A DNA stretch of 35,685 nt from Tritrichomonas foetus (taxonomy: Eukaryota > Parabasalia > Tritrichomonadida > Tritrichomonadidae): contig MLAK01000656.1 of assembly GCA_001839685.1 (NCBI GenBank), forward strand, positions 1 to 35,685. Reading direction: 5' to 3'. Position 1 is the stretch's first letter. Each line of letters starts with the position of its first letter. Below, piece by piece: positions 10,043 to 19,800 of the stretch. The position numbers and the translations under genes are program-made. Under the pieces are notes generated by a model. That model was not told the origin of the DNA. It made no database searches and worked only from the letters and a program-made list of their open reading frames with translations.

Positions 10043-11860
10043 TCAGGAATCGAAAGAAAAGTACTGTTTGTTGCTGTATTGCCTGTTGTTTCCTGGATTC
10101 CAGTACATTGGAAACTCGTCATCTTCCTCGTTATTTTGTTGGGCAGCTTCTGCGCGACCATTTGCGAATGGATCGAATTCCGACTGCTGCATTGGGACGC
10201 CGGGCATCTGGACGGCTATTTGCTGTGGTGGCGGGTGAGCCATTCCAGCCGGCTGCATGGGCGCCCCATAGTGGAACTGCTGCATTCCGTACGGGAAGGC
10301 CTGTGGCGGCATGTTTGAAATGCCAGGAAGGTTCTGCATGGGTTGAATGTTTTGCATAGGCTGAATGTTTGGAATTCCCATATTTGCAATGTTCGCTTGC
10401 ATTCCATTTTGCATGCTTGACTGCATTCCAGGTGGAATGCTGGATGGCATCGCGCTTTGCATTGACGCCTGCAGGCCAGCTTGCAGGTTAGTTTGTAGAT
10501 TAGCTTGCAGGTTGGATTGCATTGCATTTTGCATGGGATTTGAAATGTTCTGCATAGGGTTTGGCATGCCGCCTGGAATGCCTGGAATGGGGGCTTGCAT
10601 GTTTGAAAGGTTATTTGGTCGATCAGGACTGGAAAGTGAATTTGATATATTGGAGATAATTGGAAAGCTTTGGATGTTGCTGTTAGTCGGATCGAACGAA
10701 TTTTGGTTGTTATTTGGGGGGACGAGCGATTGAAATTGCTGTTTTTGCTGTTTTGGAATTTTCGCCGATTTTGGCGGTTTTTGCTGTTTAGGGGGCTTCT
10801 GGTTTTGGAGGTTCTTTTTCATGACTTTCTTGGGGCCGCTTGGCTGGCCAATCGGCTGCTGGTACGGATAATTATTTATGCCGTTTGAGATGTTCGTTCC
10901 GTTCATATTGCTTGGAAGCTGGTTTTGGTTTGAATTTTTGGGCTTCGGCGGCTTGTTTTTGAGGTTATTCTTTTTATTTTGGAATTTCGCGTTTATTTGA
11001 TCGTTGGGATCCTCCATAGGGGGGCCGCGATGCATCTGAAGCGGCTGTTGGATTGGCTGAACGTGTCCGGGTAAATTCTGGATTTGATGTAATGGCGGCA
11101 TATTTTGGATATTATCGAAGGTCGGATTTTGAATTCCGCCGAGGCCGTTATTTTGCATGTTGATGTTCGGAAGATTGTTTGGTAAATTTGGTAAATTTTG
11201 CATATTTGGAATATTTGGTAAATTCTGTGAATTCGGTAAGTTATTGATGTTCCCGAGGTTCTGAGGCATGCTGCCATATCCACCGATAGAAGTCTTGCCG
11301 GGAGCCACCTCGAAAGGCTGAGGAGGTGGTGGTTGAGAAATAATTATTGCTTGGGCGGGATTTGCGGCGACTGGATTAGAAAGGCCTCCATGGGGACCCA
11401 TTGAAGGAGGGATGTTACTGGGCAAATTATTTTGTAATGGATTTGTAATACTCGTTAGATTATTTTGTAAACCGTTTTGGAGATTGTTTTGGAGGCTGCC
11501 TTGGAGGCCGTTTTGGATGCCAGCCTGGACGCCTGGTTTGAGGCCAATGGGAATTGATTGATTCGGGACTGAAGAAGTCGCAACATTATTTTGTCGTAAT
11601 AAAGCTGAACATAATTCTTGAGTTTTAGCAACGGTTAGCGCTTGGTAATCTTTATCGGCAATTTGAAGGCGTGGAGACCAGCAAGATGCTTCAATCTCTT
11701 TCGCTCTGGCGTTTGCATAGTTGAGAAGTTCGGCGTCGGTCATTGGGCGACCTCCTGCAGCGAGTATCGCCCGCATTGTATTCTGAATTAGCTTAGAGCT
11801 TTCATGGAGGCATCTCTTACGGCGGATGTATGACTTGCGTGGCTTGGCGGGCTCATTCAT
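10043..11860 (-). CDS. Asn/Gln/Pro/Met-rich protein with conserved helical N-terminus (possible transcription cofactor)
   Basis: About 605 residues from the ATG at 11860. The open frame extends to 11974, but the extra 38 residues look like AT-rich leader. Residues 1-90 are basic then helical (RKSYIRRKRC; AELLNYANARAKEIEASCWS; DYQALTVAKTQELCSALL). This pattern loosely resembles KIX domains of Mediator MED15/CBP or the TFIIS central helical domain; the resemblance is weak and unproven. The rest is low complexity: LQNNLQNGLQ-type repeats, MQN/NLPN runs, a basic PKPKN/KPPKQQKPPK middle segment, and an acidic aromatic tail (EEDDEFPMYW). A conserved module followed by a long N/Q/M/P-rich tail suits a coactivator or prion-like scaffold; that is inference. 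Base composition is more GC-rich than the flanks. The frame ends at TGA. Confidence 0.7.
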   Translation of the reverse strand: MNEPAKPRKSYIRRKRCLHESSKLIQNTMRAILAAGGRPMTDAELLNYANARAKEIEASCWSPRLQIADKDYQALTVAKTQELCSALLRQNNVATSSVPNQSIPIGLKPGVQAGIQNGLQGSLQNNLQNGLQNNLTSITNPLQNNLPSNIPPSMGPHGGLSNPVAANPAQAIIISQPPPPQPFEVAPGKTSIGGYGSMPQNLGNINNLPNSQNLPNIPNMQNLPNLPNNLPNINMQNNGLGGIQNPTFDNIQNMPPLHQIQNLPGHVQPIQQPLQMHRGPPMEDPNDQINAKFQNKKNNLKNKPPKPKNSNQNQLPSNMNGTNISNGINNYPYQQPIGQPSGPKKVMKKNLQNQKPPKQQKPPKSAKIPKQQKQQFQSLVPPNNNQNSFDPTNSNIQSFPIISNISNSLSSPDRPNNLSNMQAPIPGIPGGMPNPMQNISNPMQNAMQSNLQANLQTNLQAGLQASMQSAMPSSIPPGMQSSMQNGMQANIANMGIPNIQPMQNIQPMQNLPGISNMPPQAFPYGMQQFHYGAPMQPAGMAHPPPQQIAVQMPGVPMQQSEFDPFANGRAEAAQQNNEEDDEFPMYWNPGNNRQYSNKQYFSFDS

Positions 11861-12957
11861 TTGCTCTTGAATATCAGAAATTTTTATTACAACTATTTGA
11901 ATATGTTGCGAAACTTCATCAAAATTTATTAGAAAACGAAAAGGATATATTCTGAGTATATTCAAATTAAGCAATTTTATTTCAATATTTGATACTGATA
12001 CGACAATAGTAACATCATAATTGAATTAAAATACATCATTTTCAAAAAGAATTGAGAAGTGAATTTCCATTGTTTCAGAAAAATATGACCTTTTTTTAAG
12101 GGAATTTCTCACAAATAATTGATACTGCAAGAGTAATATGATTTTATATTCAATTATTCCCATATTCACAAAATTCATAGAAAATATTTTTACTCAAAAA
12201 AGCGATTTCTTGACAAATTCATTCTGAATCATTCAAAAATAATTGCCTTTTATGCTGCTGAAAGGTGTCTAGATAGTTGGGGCTATGTCCGATAACCGAT
12301 TTACTCGATGATATGACATGAAAAAGGGTGGAGATGAAAATAATTGAATTTCATTATTCAATAATTTCTGGAAAGCTAGTATATTTTTTCTAAAACACTA
12401 ATTCAAAATAAAATCATTGATACTTTTTTGAATTAAAAGAAGTTTTCAAAATAATGAGATAATAATTTTTTAAATTAAAAATAAACGGTTATTCACCCAT
12501 CTCATTTCTCGATGAATCACATAAGAAATGTCATACTTGTTTTAATTTCCAAGAAAAGGGAAAAGTATCTACTAAACGGAAACCTCAACCAAAAAAATCT
12601 TGAAATTGTGAGTTTTTACGAATTTCGTATCATTTTTCGATAAATTTTATTGATTGGATTTGAATTCAACTTATTGATTAAATGATGATCGAAACACAGC
12701 ACAAGAATTCTTTCTGTGATTAATCTGAAAAAGTTGATGAATGTTTTTCTGAAGTTTATTTCTCATCTTTCATTCACTCCAACTTTTTTCGAAAAAGAAT
12801 GAGAAAAAACTAACAAAATCGCTTTACTTCAAGATGCAATATTATCGAGTACCAAATGATGACTTCGTTATTCTGCCTTCACCGATAAGGTCGTTTGACC
12901 ACACCGAATAATTTTACAGCCAATTTTCTGCTTTCACCAGTTATTTCACGGCCGCCT
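11861..12957. other. Intergenic region between two minus-strand genes
   Basis: No gene is seen. Most is AT-rich, but about 12245-12345 is clearly richer in G and C than its surroundings and has no reading frame. It could be a promoter-proximal element of the downstream minus-strand gene or a small RNA gene; neither can be shown here. Confidence 0.5.
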
Positions 12958-13710
12958 TTAAAATATTCCGAGGAACTTCTTCTTTGGTTTCAACATTTGA
13001 GTTTGTGAATCCATTTGTTTTTTCATCATATCGATTTGCTTTGACTGAAGATCTTTTTGCATTTGCAGCTGTTGTTTTTGAAGATCCTTTTTGAATTTCG
13101 TTTCTTCTTCATACTCTTTCAGTTTTCTTTGATATTCCTTCTTTTGCTGCTGTTCAATTTGCTTAGCTGCTTTCTGAATTTCCTTTCTCTGGTTGATTAC
13201 TGAAAGTGCATAAGTGAGGGCTTCTTCCATTGAATCTTTCATTAACGTTTCATGATCCCTTTGCTTAACTTTCTTATCAAGATACTTTTCGATCATTGTA
13301 TCGAAATGCTTCACAATTTCGAGTGCGCCTGCCTGCATTTCACCTTGCTCCATTTGCTGTTGTTTTCTTTGTGTATCTATTTTTTTATAAGCATCTTTAA
13401 TTCCTTTTGTTAGATCATCACTCGAATATTTTCGTTTTCTTCCAAAATACCATGATCTTTTATAGGGAAGTCTTAAATCAACATCCATAATTTCATTCAT
13501 ATCGTTGTTAAGCGTATGTAAATCATTTGTATGAGCAAATTTATTTGATTTGATGCTCTTTTGATGTTTATGAAAAGTAAAATATTTGTTTTTAAATTTA
13601 TGGTGAAAACTGGGTGACTTATGAGAATTCCTGGCTCGTTTATAATATGTTGCACGAGATTTCTGGCTCCATGAAGCTGCTATAATGAAAAAATAGAAGA
13701 CTTGGATCAT
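12958..13710 (-). CDS. Predicted secreted or membrane-anchored coiled-coil protein
   Basis: 250 residues from the ATG at 13710. The frame stays open to 13767, but the inner ATG is preferred because an initiator-like TCATTC sits 6 bases before it and the protein then begins with a clean signal sequence (MIQVFYFFIIAASWS). Next comes a basic, His/Lys/Tyr-rich stretch (about 17-65), a short acidic linker (MNEIMDVDL), a basic patch (FGRKRKYSS) and a long charged helix (about 98-240) rich in Q, K, E and M, typical of a coiled coil. The tail is KPKKKFLGIF. TAA overlaps TAAA. A signal peptide on a highly charged coiled coil is unusual and could mean export or membrane anchoring. The family is not recognised. 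If the upstream ATG is used, the hydrophobic stretch would be an internal anchor. Confidence 0.65.
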   Translation of the reverse strand: MIQVFYFFIIAASWSQKSRATYYKRARNSHKSPSFHHKFKNKYFTFHKHQKSIKSNKFAHTNDLHTLNNDMNEIMDVDLRLPYKRSWYFGRKRKYSSDDLTKGIKDAYKKIDTQRKQQQMEQGEMQAGALEIVKHFDTMIEKYLDKKVKQRDHETLMKDSMEEALTYALSVINQRKEIQKAAKQIEQQQKKEYQRKLKEYEEETKFKKDLQKQQLQMQKDLQSKQIDMMKKQMDSQTQMLKPKKKFLGIF

Positions 13711-13712
13711 CA

Positions 13713-13718
13713 GAATGA
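13713..13718 (-). promoter_or_regulatory. Initiator-like motif of the coiled-coil gene
   Basis: TCATTC on the minus strand fits the trichomonad initiator TCA-Py-(T/A). It would start the transcript about 6 bases before the ATG at 13710. It supports that start over the one at 13767. Confidence 0.4.
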
Positions 13719-14155
13719 AAAAAACATCATCCAATTCAATTGACTTTGAATGAAACCGAACATTCAAAAGCGAAAAAACGTTGAAAAATAGAAAAACTTT
13801 TTTGAAAAAGAATGTAAAACATGCCCAATAAAAAAAATCCTATGTTTTTCAAATCAAATGAAATAGATAAGAAAATTTAAGTGAATTCGATTTCATCAAA
13901 ATTCAAAAAAAAAAAGTCAAAATAAAAGGGAAAAAACGTTTACTAACAAAAGATAACTGCATTTTCTTTTAAGGGACTCACAATGAAGGAAAATTTTTGA
14001 TGAATTTAAATAAATTAAAAATTTGAGCAATGCGAGGAAAAAATTGACTAAATGAGTAATGTGATTGATTAACAGATGATTATTTCATTCGTTTTGAGAA
14101 TAATCAAAATCAAATGGTGCAAAAATAAAAAAACGTGAATAGCTTTTTTTTGAAT
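13719..14155. other. Intergenic region, nothing recognised
   Basis: AT-rich DNA with several A and T runs between the stop of the small unknown gene and the start of the coiled-coil gene. Apart from the probable promoter next to 13710, no element is seen. Confidence 0.5.
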
Positions 14156-14626
14156 TTAACATTTTCGTGTCTTTGGTGGGACTGATGCACTTTTTATCCT
14201 ACTGTTTTCGATTGAATTTGCATTCACAGCTCGAGGGGTGGCAGTTTTAACGAGAATTTGAGTTAAAAGTTGTTTGGTTGGGTCGCTGAGGGGATCTCGG
14301 ACGTCCAGGCAGCAAATAATGCCTTCGAAATCTCCCCGGAAATCAAAAAGTGCGCGTTCGATTGAATGTGGATGGTCGCTTTTCATTAGCGAAAAAAGTT
14401 GGGCGATTTTGAATTGGGCTCGAGGAACGGCTTCACTACTTCGAAGGAAAGTTACTAGCTGCTGAGTGATGAAATATATGTCGGCATCGCTTAATCCCTT
14501 CAACGCGGTTCGGTAACGCTGGAGGAAGGAGTATTGCCATGTCCCGGCACTATCCTTTGCTGATTCGATAGCTGATTTTGCTATTCCGCGGAGTGAGACT
14601 TTGGTTGTCTTGTTTTTGGAATCCAT
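14156..14626 (-). CDS. Small conserved-looking helical protein of unknown function
   Basis: 156 residues from the ATG at 14626. The frame runs open to 14674, but the added 16 residues look like untranslated leader. The composition is balanced (Ala, Ser, Leu, Arg, Asp), unlike the AT-driven chance frames nearby, and the DNA is locally more GC-rich, so this is probably a real gene. The middle is predominantly helical by eye (LSDADIYFITQQLVTFL, AQFKIAQLFSLM, PTKQLLTQILVKTA), with basic, disordered ends (DSKNKTTK; SVPPKTRKC). There is no signal peptide or membrane segment. The stop TAA overlaps TAAA. No family is recognised; a short HEAT/ARM-like or adaptor fold is only a guess. Confidence 0.65.
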   Translation of the reverse strand: MDSKNKTTKVSLRGIAKSAIESAKDSAGTWQYSFLQRYRTALKGLSDADIYFITQQLVTFLRSSEAVPRAQFKIAQLFSLMKSDHPHSIERALFDFRGDFEGIICCLDVRDPLSDPTKQLLTQILVKTATPRAVNANSIENSRIKSASVPPKTRKC

Positions 14627-16877
14627 TGATAATTTACCAATATTTGTTTGGAACAGAATTGAAGAAAATTTCAATATTTCAGATATCTGATTTTGAAATA
14701 TTGAATAATGCTTAATCTATGGAAATTGAGAAAAAATATATAATTTTCTGATAACTTTGAAAATTGAAGAAAATTGTTGATATCCACACTTCGTTAATAT
14801 TTGAAGCTGACGCAATAAGCAGAGAAATAACCAACTTGTAAGAATGATTGGCCCATAACAATAATTGAATAAAAAATTTATGTGAAATAATCAGTTTGGG
14901 AAAAAATATTAGAATTTTTGGAGTTATAATAAATATTTGAATAGATCAATAAAATGATTTCTGAGTTTTGTGAGAAATTTCCGATATTAAAAATTTCATC
15001 TTTTTTGTTTTGTGTTTTTCTTCAGCTATTCAGAGTTTCACATATATATCTTCCATATTATAGTATATAAATATATTTTCTATTTTATTCTTGGAAATAT
15101 ACTGTAATTGCTATATTGACAAGAAAATAAAAGTCATATTTATTTTTAGCATGAGATAGTGAAGAGATAAACACTTTGATCACAAGACTGCTTTTACCAA
15201 GTATTTTTGGAAATAATATTATTATGTGAGTGAAACAAAGAACTAAAATGATATATCTCACGCTATGTAAGGAAAGAATAGAAAATAATGTAGATATTAA
15301 TTAAAGTTTGTAAATCGAATTTGAATAATCTTCACATTTCATTTGAATTCATAATTTTCAACGTTCAACGTTGGGATTTGTGAATATTCAATTTTCTTTT
15401 TAAAACAAAAATACTTTCAATTTTTTTCAATTGTGAAATTCTTGATTAATATCCCAATAAAACAAATGGCTGATTGACTACAATGAAATTAAACCCGAAA
15501 TAATCTCTAGGAGATCTTTTCAAAAATTATGATAGTGTAAATTTAACCGAATAATCAATTCAATTTTCAAATTTCAAATTTCAAATTTCAATTTCCTTTT
15601 TCATTCAATAAATATTTATCTCGAATACACAATAATTTACTTGAATCTAACTTATTAGTTCCTATGATATAATGTCATTGATTTTCACTCGGAAAAGAAT
15701 CAGGTATTCCGCAATATAATTTCTATTCATTCAATTCCATTCAATATTTGAAATAAAACTAAACCCAAGTTTGACCAATTTTACCGTAAATGTCCTTTAA
15801 AGGTCAAATGAAAACTCAAATTAATGAAAAGTGTTCGTCGTCTAAATGACTGCAATCTAATTTGATGAATTGGCAAGAAGAAAAAAAGAAAAAGAAAACA
15901 TCTTCGAATTTCGAATATCCCTTTATTTTAATGATTTAATTCCTTTTATGAAGTCCTAATTAATGGCTCCTTAGTTCTCTATATTCATTTGCAATCGCAT
16001 TCATCAACCATCAGACCATACTAGTTTATATTTATTTGAGCATCACCATTAGTTCATTTTCCAAGCCTATTCGACTCATATTACTTTAACAACGTATTAT
16101 TGGTTCTTTTGTTATTAGTAATTTAAGAAATAATTACAACTCCTCAATTATCATTTTCAACTTAACTTCAAAATAGGCTTACAATAAAGTTTCTAGGAAA
16201 TATGGAAATTAACATTATTATTCGAAAATATTTTTTTCTTTTTCCAACCGCCAATCAGACTCACTTTGTTATTTTTTTGTGATATTATTTCTTGATGGAT
16301 ATGACCATATAAATTCATAAAAAGTTAATCTCATAGTTCACTTGTTCACAATAATTTTCAAGTGATCGACTCCTTAGTTACAATTAAAATTTACTTTTAA
16401 TCATTGATACCATTTATTCATCATAATACCCTCATGAGAGTCATTTTTACTTTCTTATTTCATAGAGAAAAAATGAATCAGTTCATTTATACATGAAGTT
16501 GATCTTGTAAAAAGAAAATGGTCATCGATGATATCAATTACTAATTGTATACAGAAAAAGCTTGTTTGACAATGATCAAAAATTCACAATTTTCACTCTT
16601 CCATCAACGATATTCACTTTTTCAAGGAAATTTACATATTTCCATTCACAAAACATATTTCAGTTTTGAGAAGCTTTAATTAGATTTGGAATTATTTGAT
16701 AACTTTTTCAGATTGCAGATAAAGACAAATGTCAATCAATTAACTTATTGAAAATATATAGAAATAGTTTATTTTGAAAGTTATTCAAAAGTCATACTCG
16801 CATTGAATTTTCATTCACAAAAAGTTTACTTTTAAAAATTTCCTTTCTAATTATAAACCTCAGAAATTCACAATATT
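14627..16877. other. 2.25-kb divergent intergenic region
   Basis: No reading frame of note on either strand. It is AT-rich, with short repeats: four copies of a TTTCAAA-type heptamer near 15564-15595 and a 15-bp palindrome CAACGTTCAACGTTG at 15359-15373. It separates two divergently transcribed genes, so both promoters should lie at its ends. No RNA gene was recognised. Confidence 0.5.
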
Positions 16878-16883
16878 TCATTT
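16878..16883 (+). promoter_or_regulatory. Initiator-like motif of the CHD gene
   Basis: TCATTT, matching TCA-Py-(T/A), would place transcription start at 16880, giving a 12-base leader before the ATG at 16892. That length is normal for trichomonad mRNAs. Confidence 0.45.
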
Positions 16884-16891
16884 CCCTAAAA

Positions 16892-19800
16892 ATGTCATCA
16901 GAGTTTGATTCATCAGACATCGATCAAAATTACCCGAAACTTATCCCTTTTACAGATTCATCCATGCCAATTTCCTCTTCAGTTTCGATGGACTTTCACT
17001 TCTCAACTTCAGATGATGATATTGAACTTTTTCCTCGGGGAATAATCCAGGAAATACTCTCGCATCGAGTCGGAAATACTGGTTTAACAGAATATTACGT
17101 AAAACTTGTTGGAAAAAGTTATCGAGATTGCAAATGGGAATCCAAAAATTATATTTTAGCGGTCAACGCAAGGATCAAATTGAAAAAGTACGAAAAACTA
17201 AATCCAGTTCCGCCTCCTCCGCCATTCTACAATCCCGAATACGAAATCGCCGACAAAATTATAGGCAAGAAAAGCAATAACGAATTTCTAGTGAAGTGGA
17301 AATGTTTGGACTACGATCAAGCAACTTGGGAAAATATTCAATCTTTAAACAGAGAACACGATCAAGAAGTATTGATGGAATTTTATAATCGTGAAAGATT
17401 GCCGCCACCTGAAGAACTCCAAATTCCGCCTCATCCAAGTCCTGCATCATGGAGGCAAATTGTTCACCAGCCCAAATCCAAAAGAGGGCTCGTTGCCCGA
17501 GATTATCAACTTGAAGGATTAAATTTTCTTTCTAACTGTTGGTATTATCGTAGAAATTGTATACTTGCTGATGAAATGGGTTTAGGAAAAACTATACAAA
17601 GTGCACTATTTTTAAATTTTTTGCATAAAAAAGAGAAAATACGAGGGCCGTTTTTAATCGTGGCGCCTTTATCAACAATTCCTCATTGGCATAGAGAGCT
17701 TTCAGAATGGAGTAGTTTAAAAACTCTTATTTTTAATGGCTGTCAAGAAAAACGAAAACTTATTAAAAGTTATGAATTTTTTTATGATCGAACAAATATT
17801 CCGAAATTTGAAGCACTTTTAACAACATATGAAATAGTGATTAAAGAAGCAGATTTATCAAAAATTGAATGGCAATGTATAATTATTGATGAAGCACATC
17901 GTCTCAAAAATGCAGATTCAAAATTAATTTCAATTATTAGGGGTTTTAGATCACATTTTAAATTATTATTAACAGGAACACCTTTACAAAACCGGATACA
18001 AGAATTATGGGCACTTCTTAATTTCTTGGATCCTATCCATTTTTCTTCACTTACAGAATTTGAAAGGAAATATGCGAATTGTGCAGATGCAAGTTCTGTC
18101 GTTGAACTTCAAAATATTTTGAAGCCATTAATGCTTCGGAGACTTAAAAGTGATGTAGAAAAAGCTATAGCGCCTTTAGAAGAAGTCATTATTGAATGTC
18201 CAATGACTATGCATCAAAAGGCTTATTATAAAGCAATATTTAAAAAGAATATTGATTATTTGAGAAGAGGTGCGCATAATAAAAGTAAATCTGCAAACCT
18301 GAGAAATATTTCAATGGAGCTTCGAAAAGCTTGTAATCATCCTTATTTAATTGCTGATGCAGAAAAACAAATTTTAATTGAACGTAGAGAAGTTTTAAAA
18401 GATGCAGAAAATGTAAATGATTATGTTTTCATAAATGATTCATTAATTCGATCATCAGGAAAAATGATTTTATTAGATAAATTACTTGCGAAATTAAAAC
18501 AAGATGGACATCGTGTTTTAATTTTCTCTCAAATGAAGAAAATGTTAGATATTTTAGTTGATTATTTAGTTTATCGAAATTATAAGTTTGAAAGAATTGA
18601 TGGTGCTGTTCGGGCAAAAGATAGACAAGATATGATTGATCGATTTAATGCGGTAGATTCTCCTGATTTTGTATTTTTACTTTGTACGAAGGCTGGTGGT
18701 GTTGGAATTAATCTTGCATCAGCAGATACTGTTATTATTTATGATAGTGATTGGAATCCGCAAAATGATATTCAGGCAACAGCAAGATGTCATCGAATTG
18801 GTCAAAAAAAAGATGTTAAAGCTTATCGTTTTATCACTTCAAATAGTTATGAAAGAAAAATGTTTGATACTGCTTCAATGAAACTTGGTTTAGATCATGC
18901 TGTTCTTGAAAGTCGTAATCAAAAAGTTGAGGAAATGGATAAACTGATTAGATTAGGTGCTTATTATGCCTTAGAAGATGATAGTGCGGAAACTGAACAA
19001 TTTGGTGAAGAAGATATAGACTTGATTATCTCTCGTTCACAAAGAATTCGTCATGAAAATGTTGGAAATGGTGAATCAACATTCTCTAAAGCAGAATTCA
19101 AAATTGAAGAAGAAGAATCAGTCCCTGTAAATCTTTATGAACCAGAATTCTGGAAGAAATACGTAAATAATACAGATGATTATTATGATTTAATTGATGG
19201 TGAATCGATTGCTGAAAGGAGAATTAAAGATAGAGAACCAGTAATCCCTGATTTATATACAGATAGTGAAGATGAAGCTCCTTTTAAAGGTGATGTTGAT
19301 TTTTGGACGAAATCAAAATTTACTTCATTACAAAACCAACTTTGGAGATTTGGTTATGGTCGATGGGATAAAATTTTAACAAATGCACATTTGGAATGTG
19401 AGCAAACTGAAATTAAAGCAGTTTGTCACATAATACTAGGCTGGCTTTTAGAGAATTCATCTGAAGAGAAGACAATTGCTGAAAGTATTTATAAGAAAAT
19501 TTCTTCAAAAGAAACCTCAGTATTTGAGCACAAATTCATAAAAAAGAAACGACCTGACTTCGAACCATTAGTTCAAAATGGTCTTCCATGGAAACTTAAG
19601 CGTGTTGAAACACTTTATTATTTAGATCAAGTAGTTCGAACTTGTCCAAATCCGCCTGATGAAATTGTAGTGCCTGAACTTCAAGGACAACCTCCTGCTG
19701 ATTGGTGGACCAAAAAAGATGATCAAGCTCTTTTAATGTGTTCTTGGAAAAATGGCTATCAAGTTTTTAATGACTTAGTATTTGAGGATCATGAAGCTCC

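Noticed and set aside
10216..11283. Several Cys- or Met-rich ORFs opposite or out of frame with the N/Q-rich gene
   Set aside because: Shadow frames of a repetitive, low-complexity coding sequence; their apparent repeats mirror the LQN/MQN repeats.
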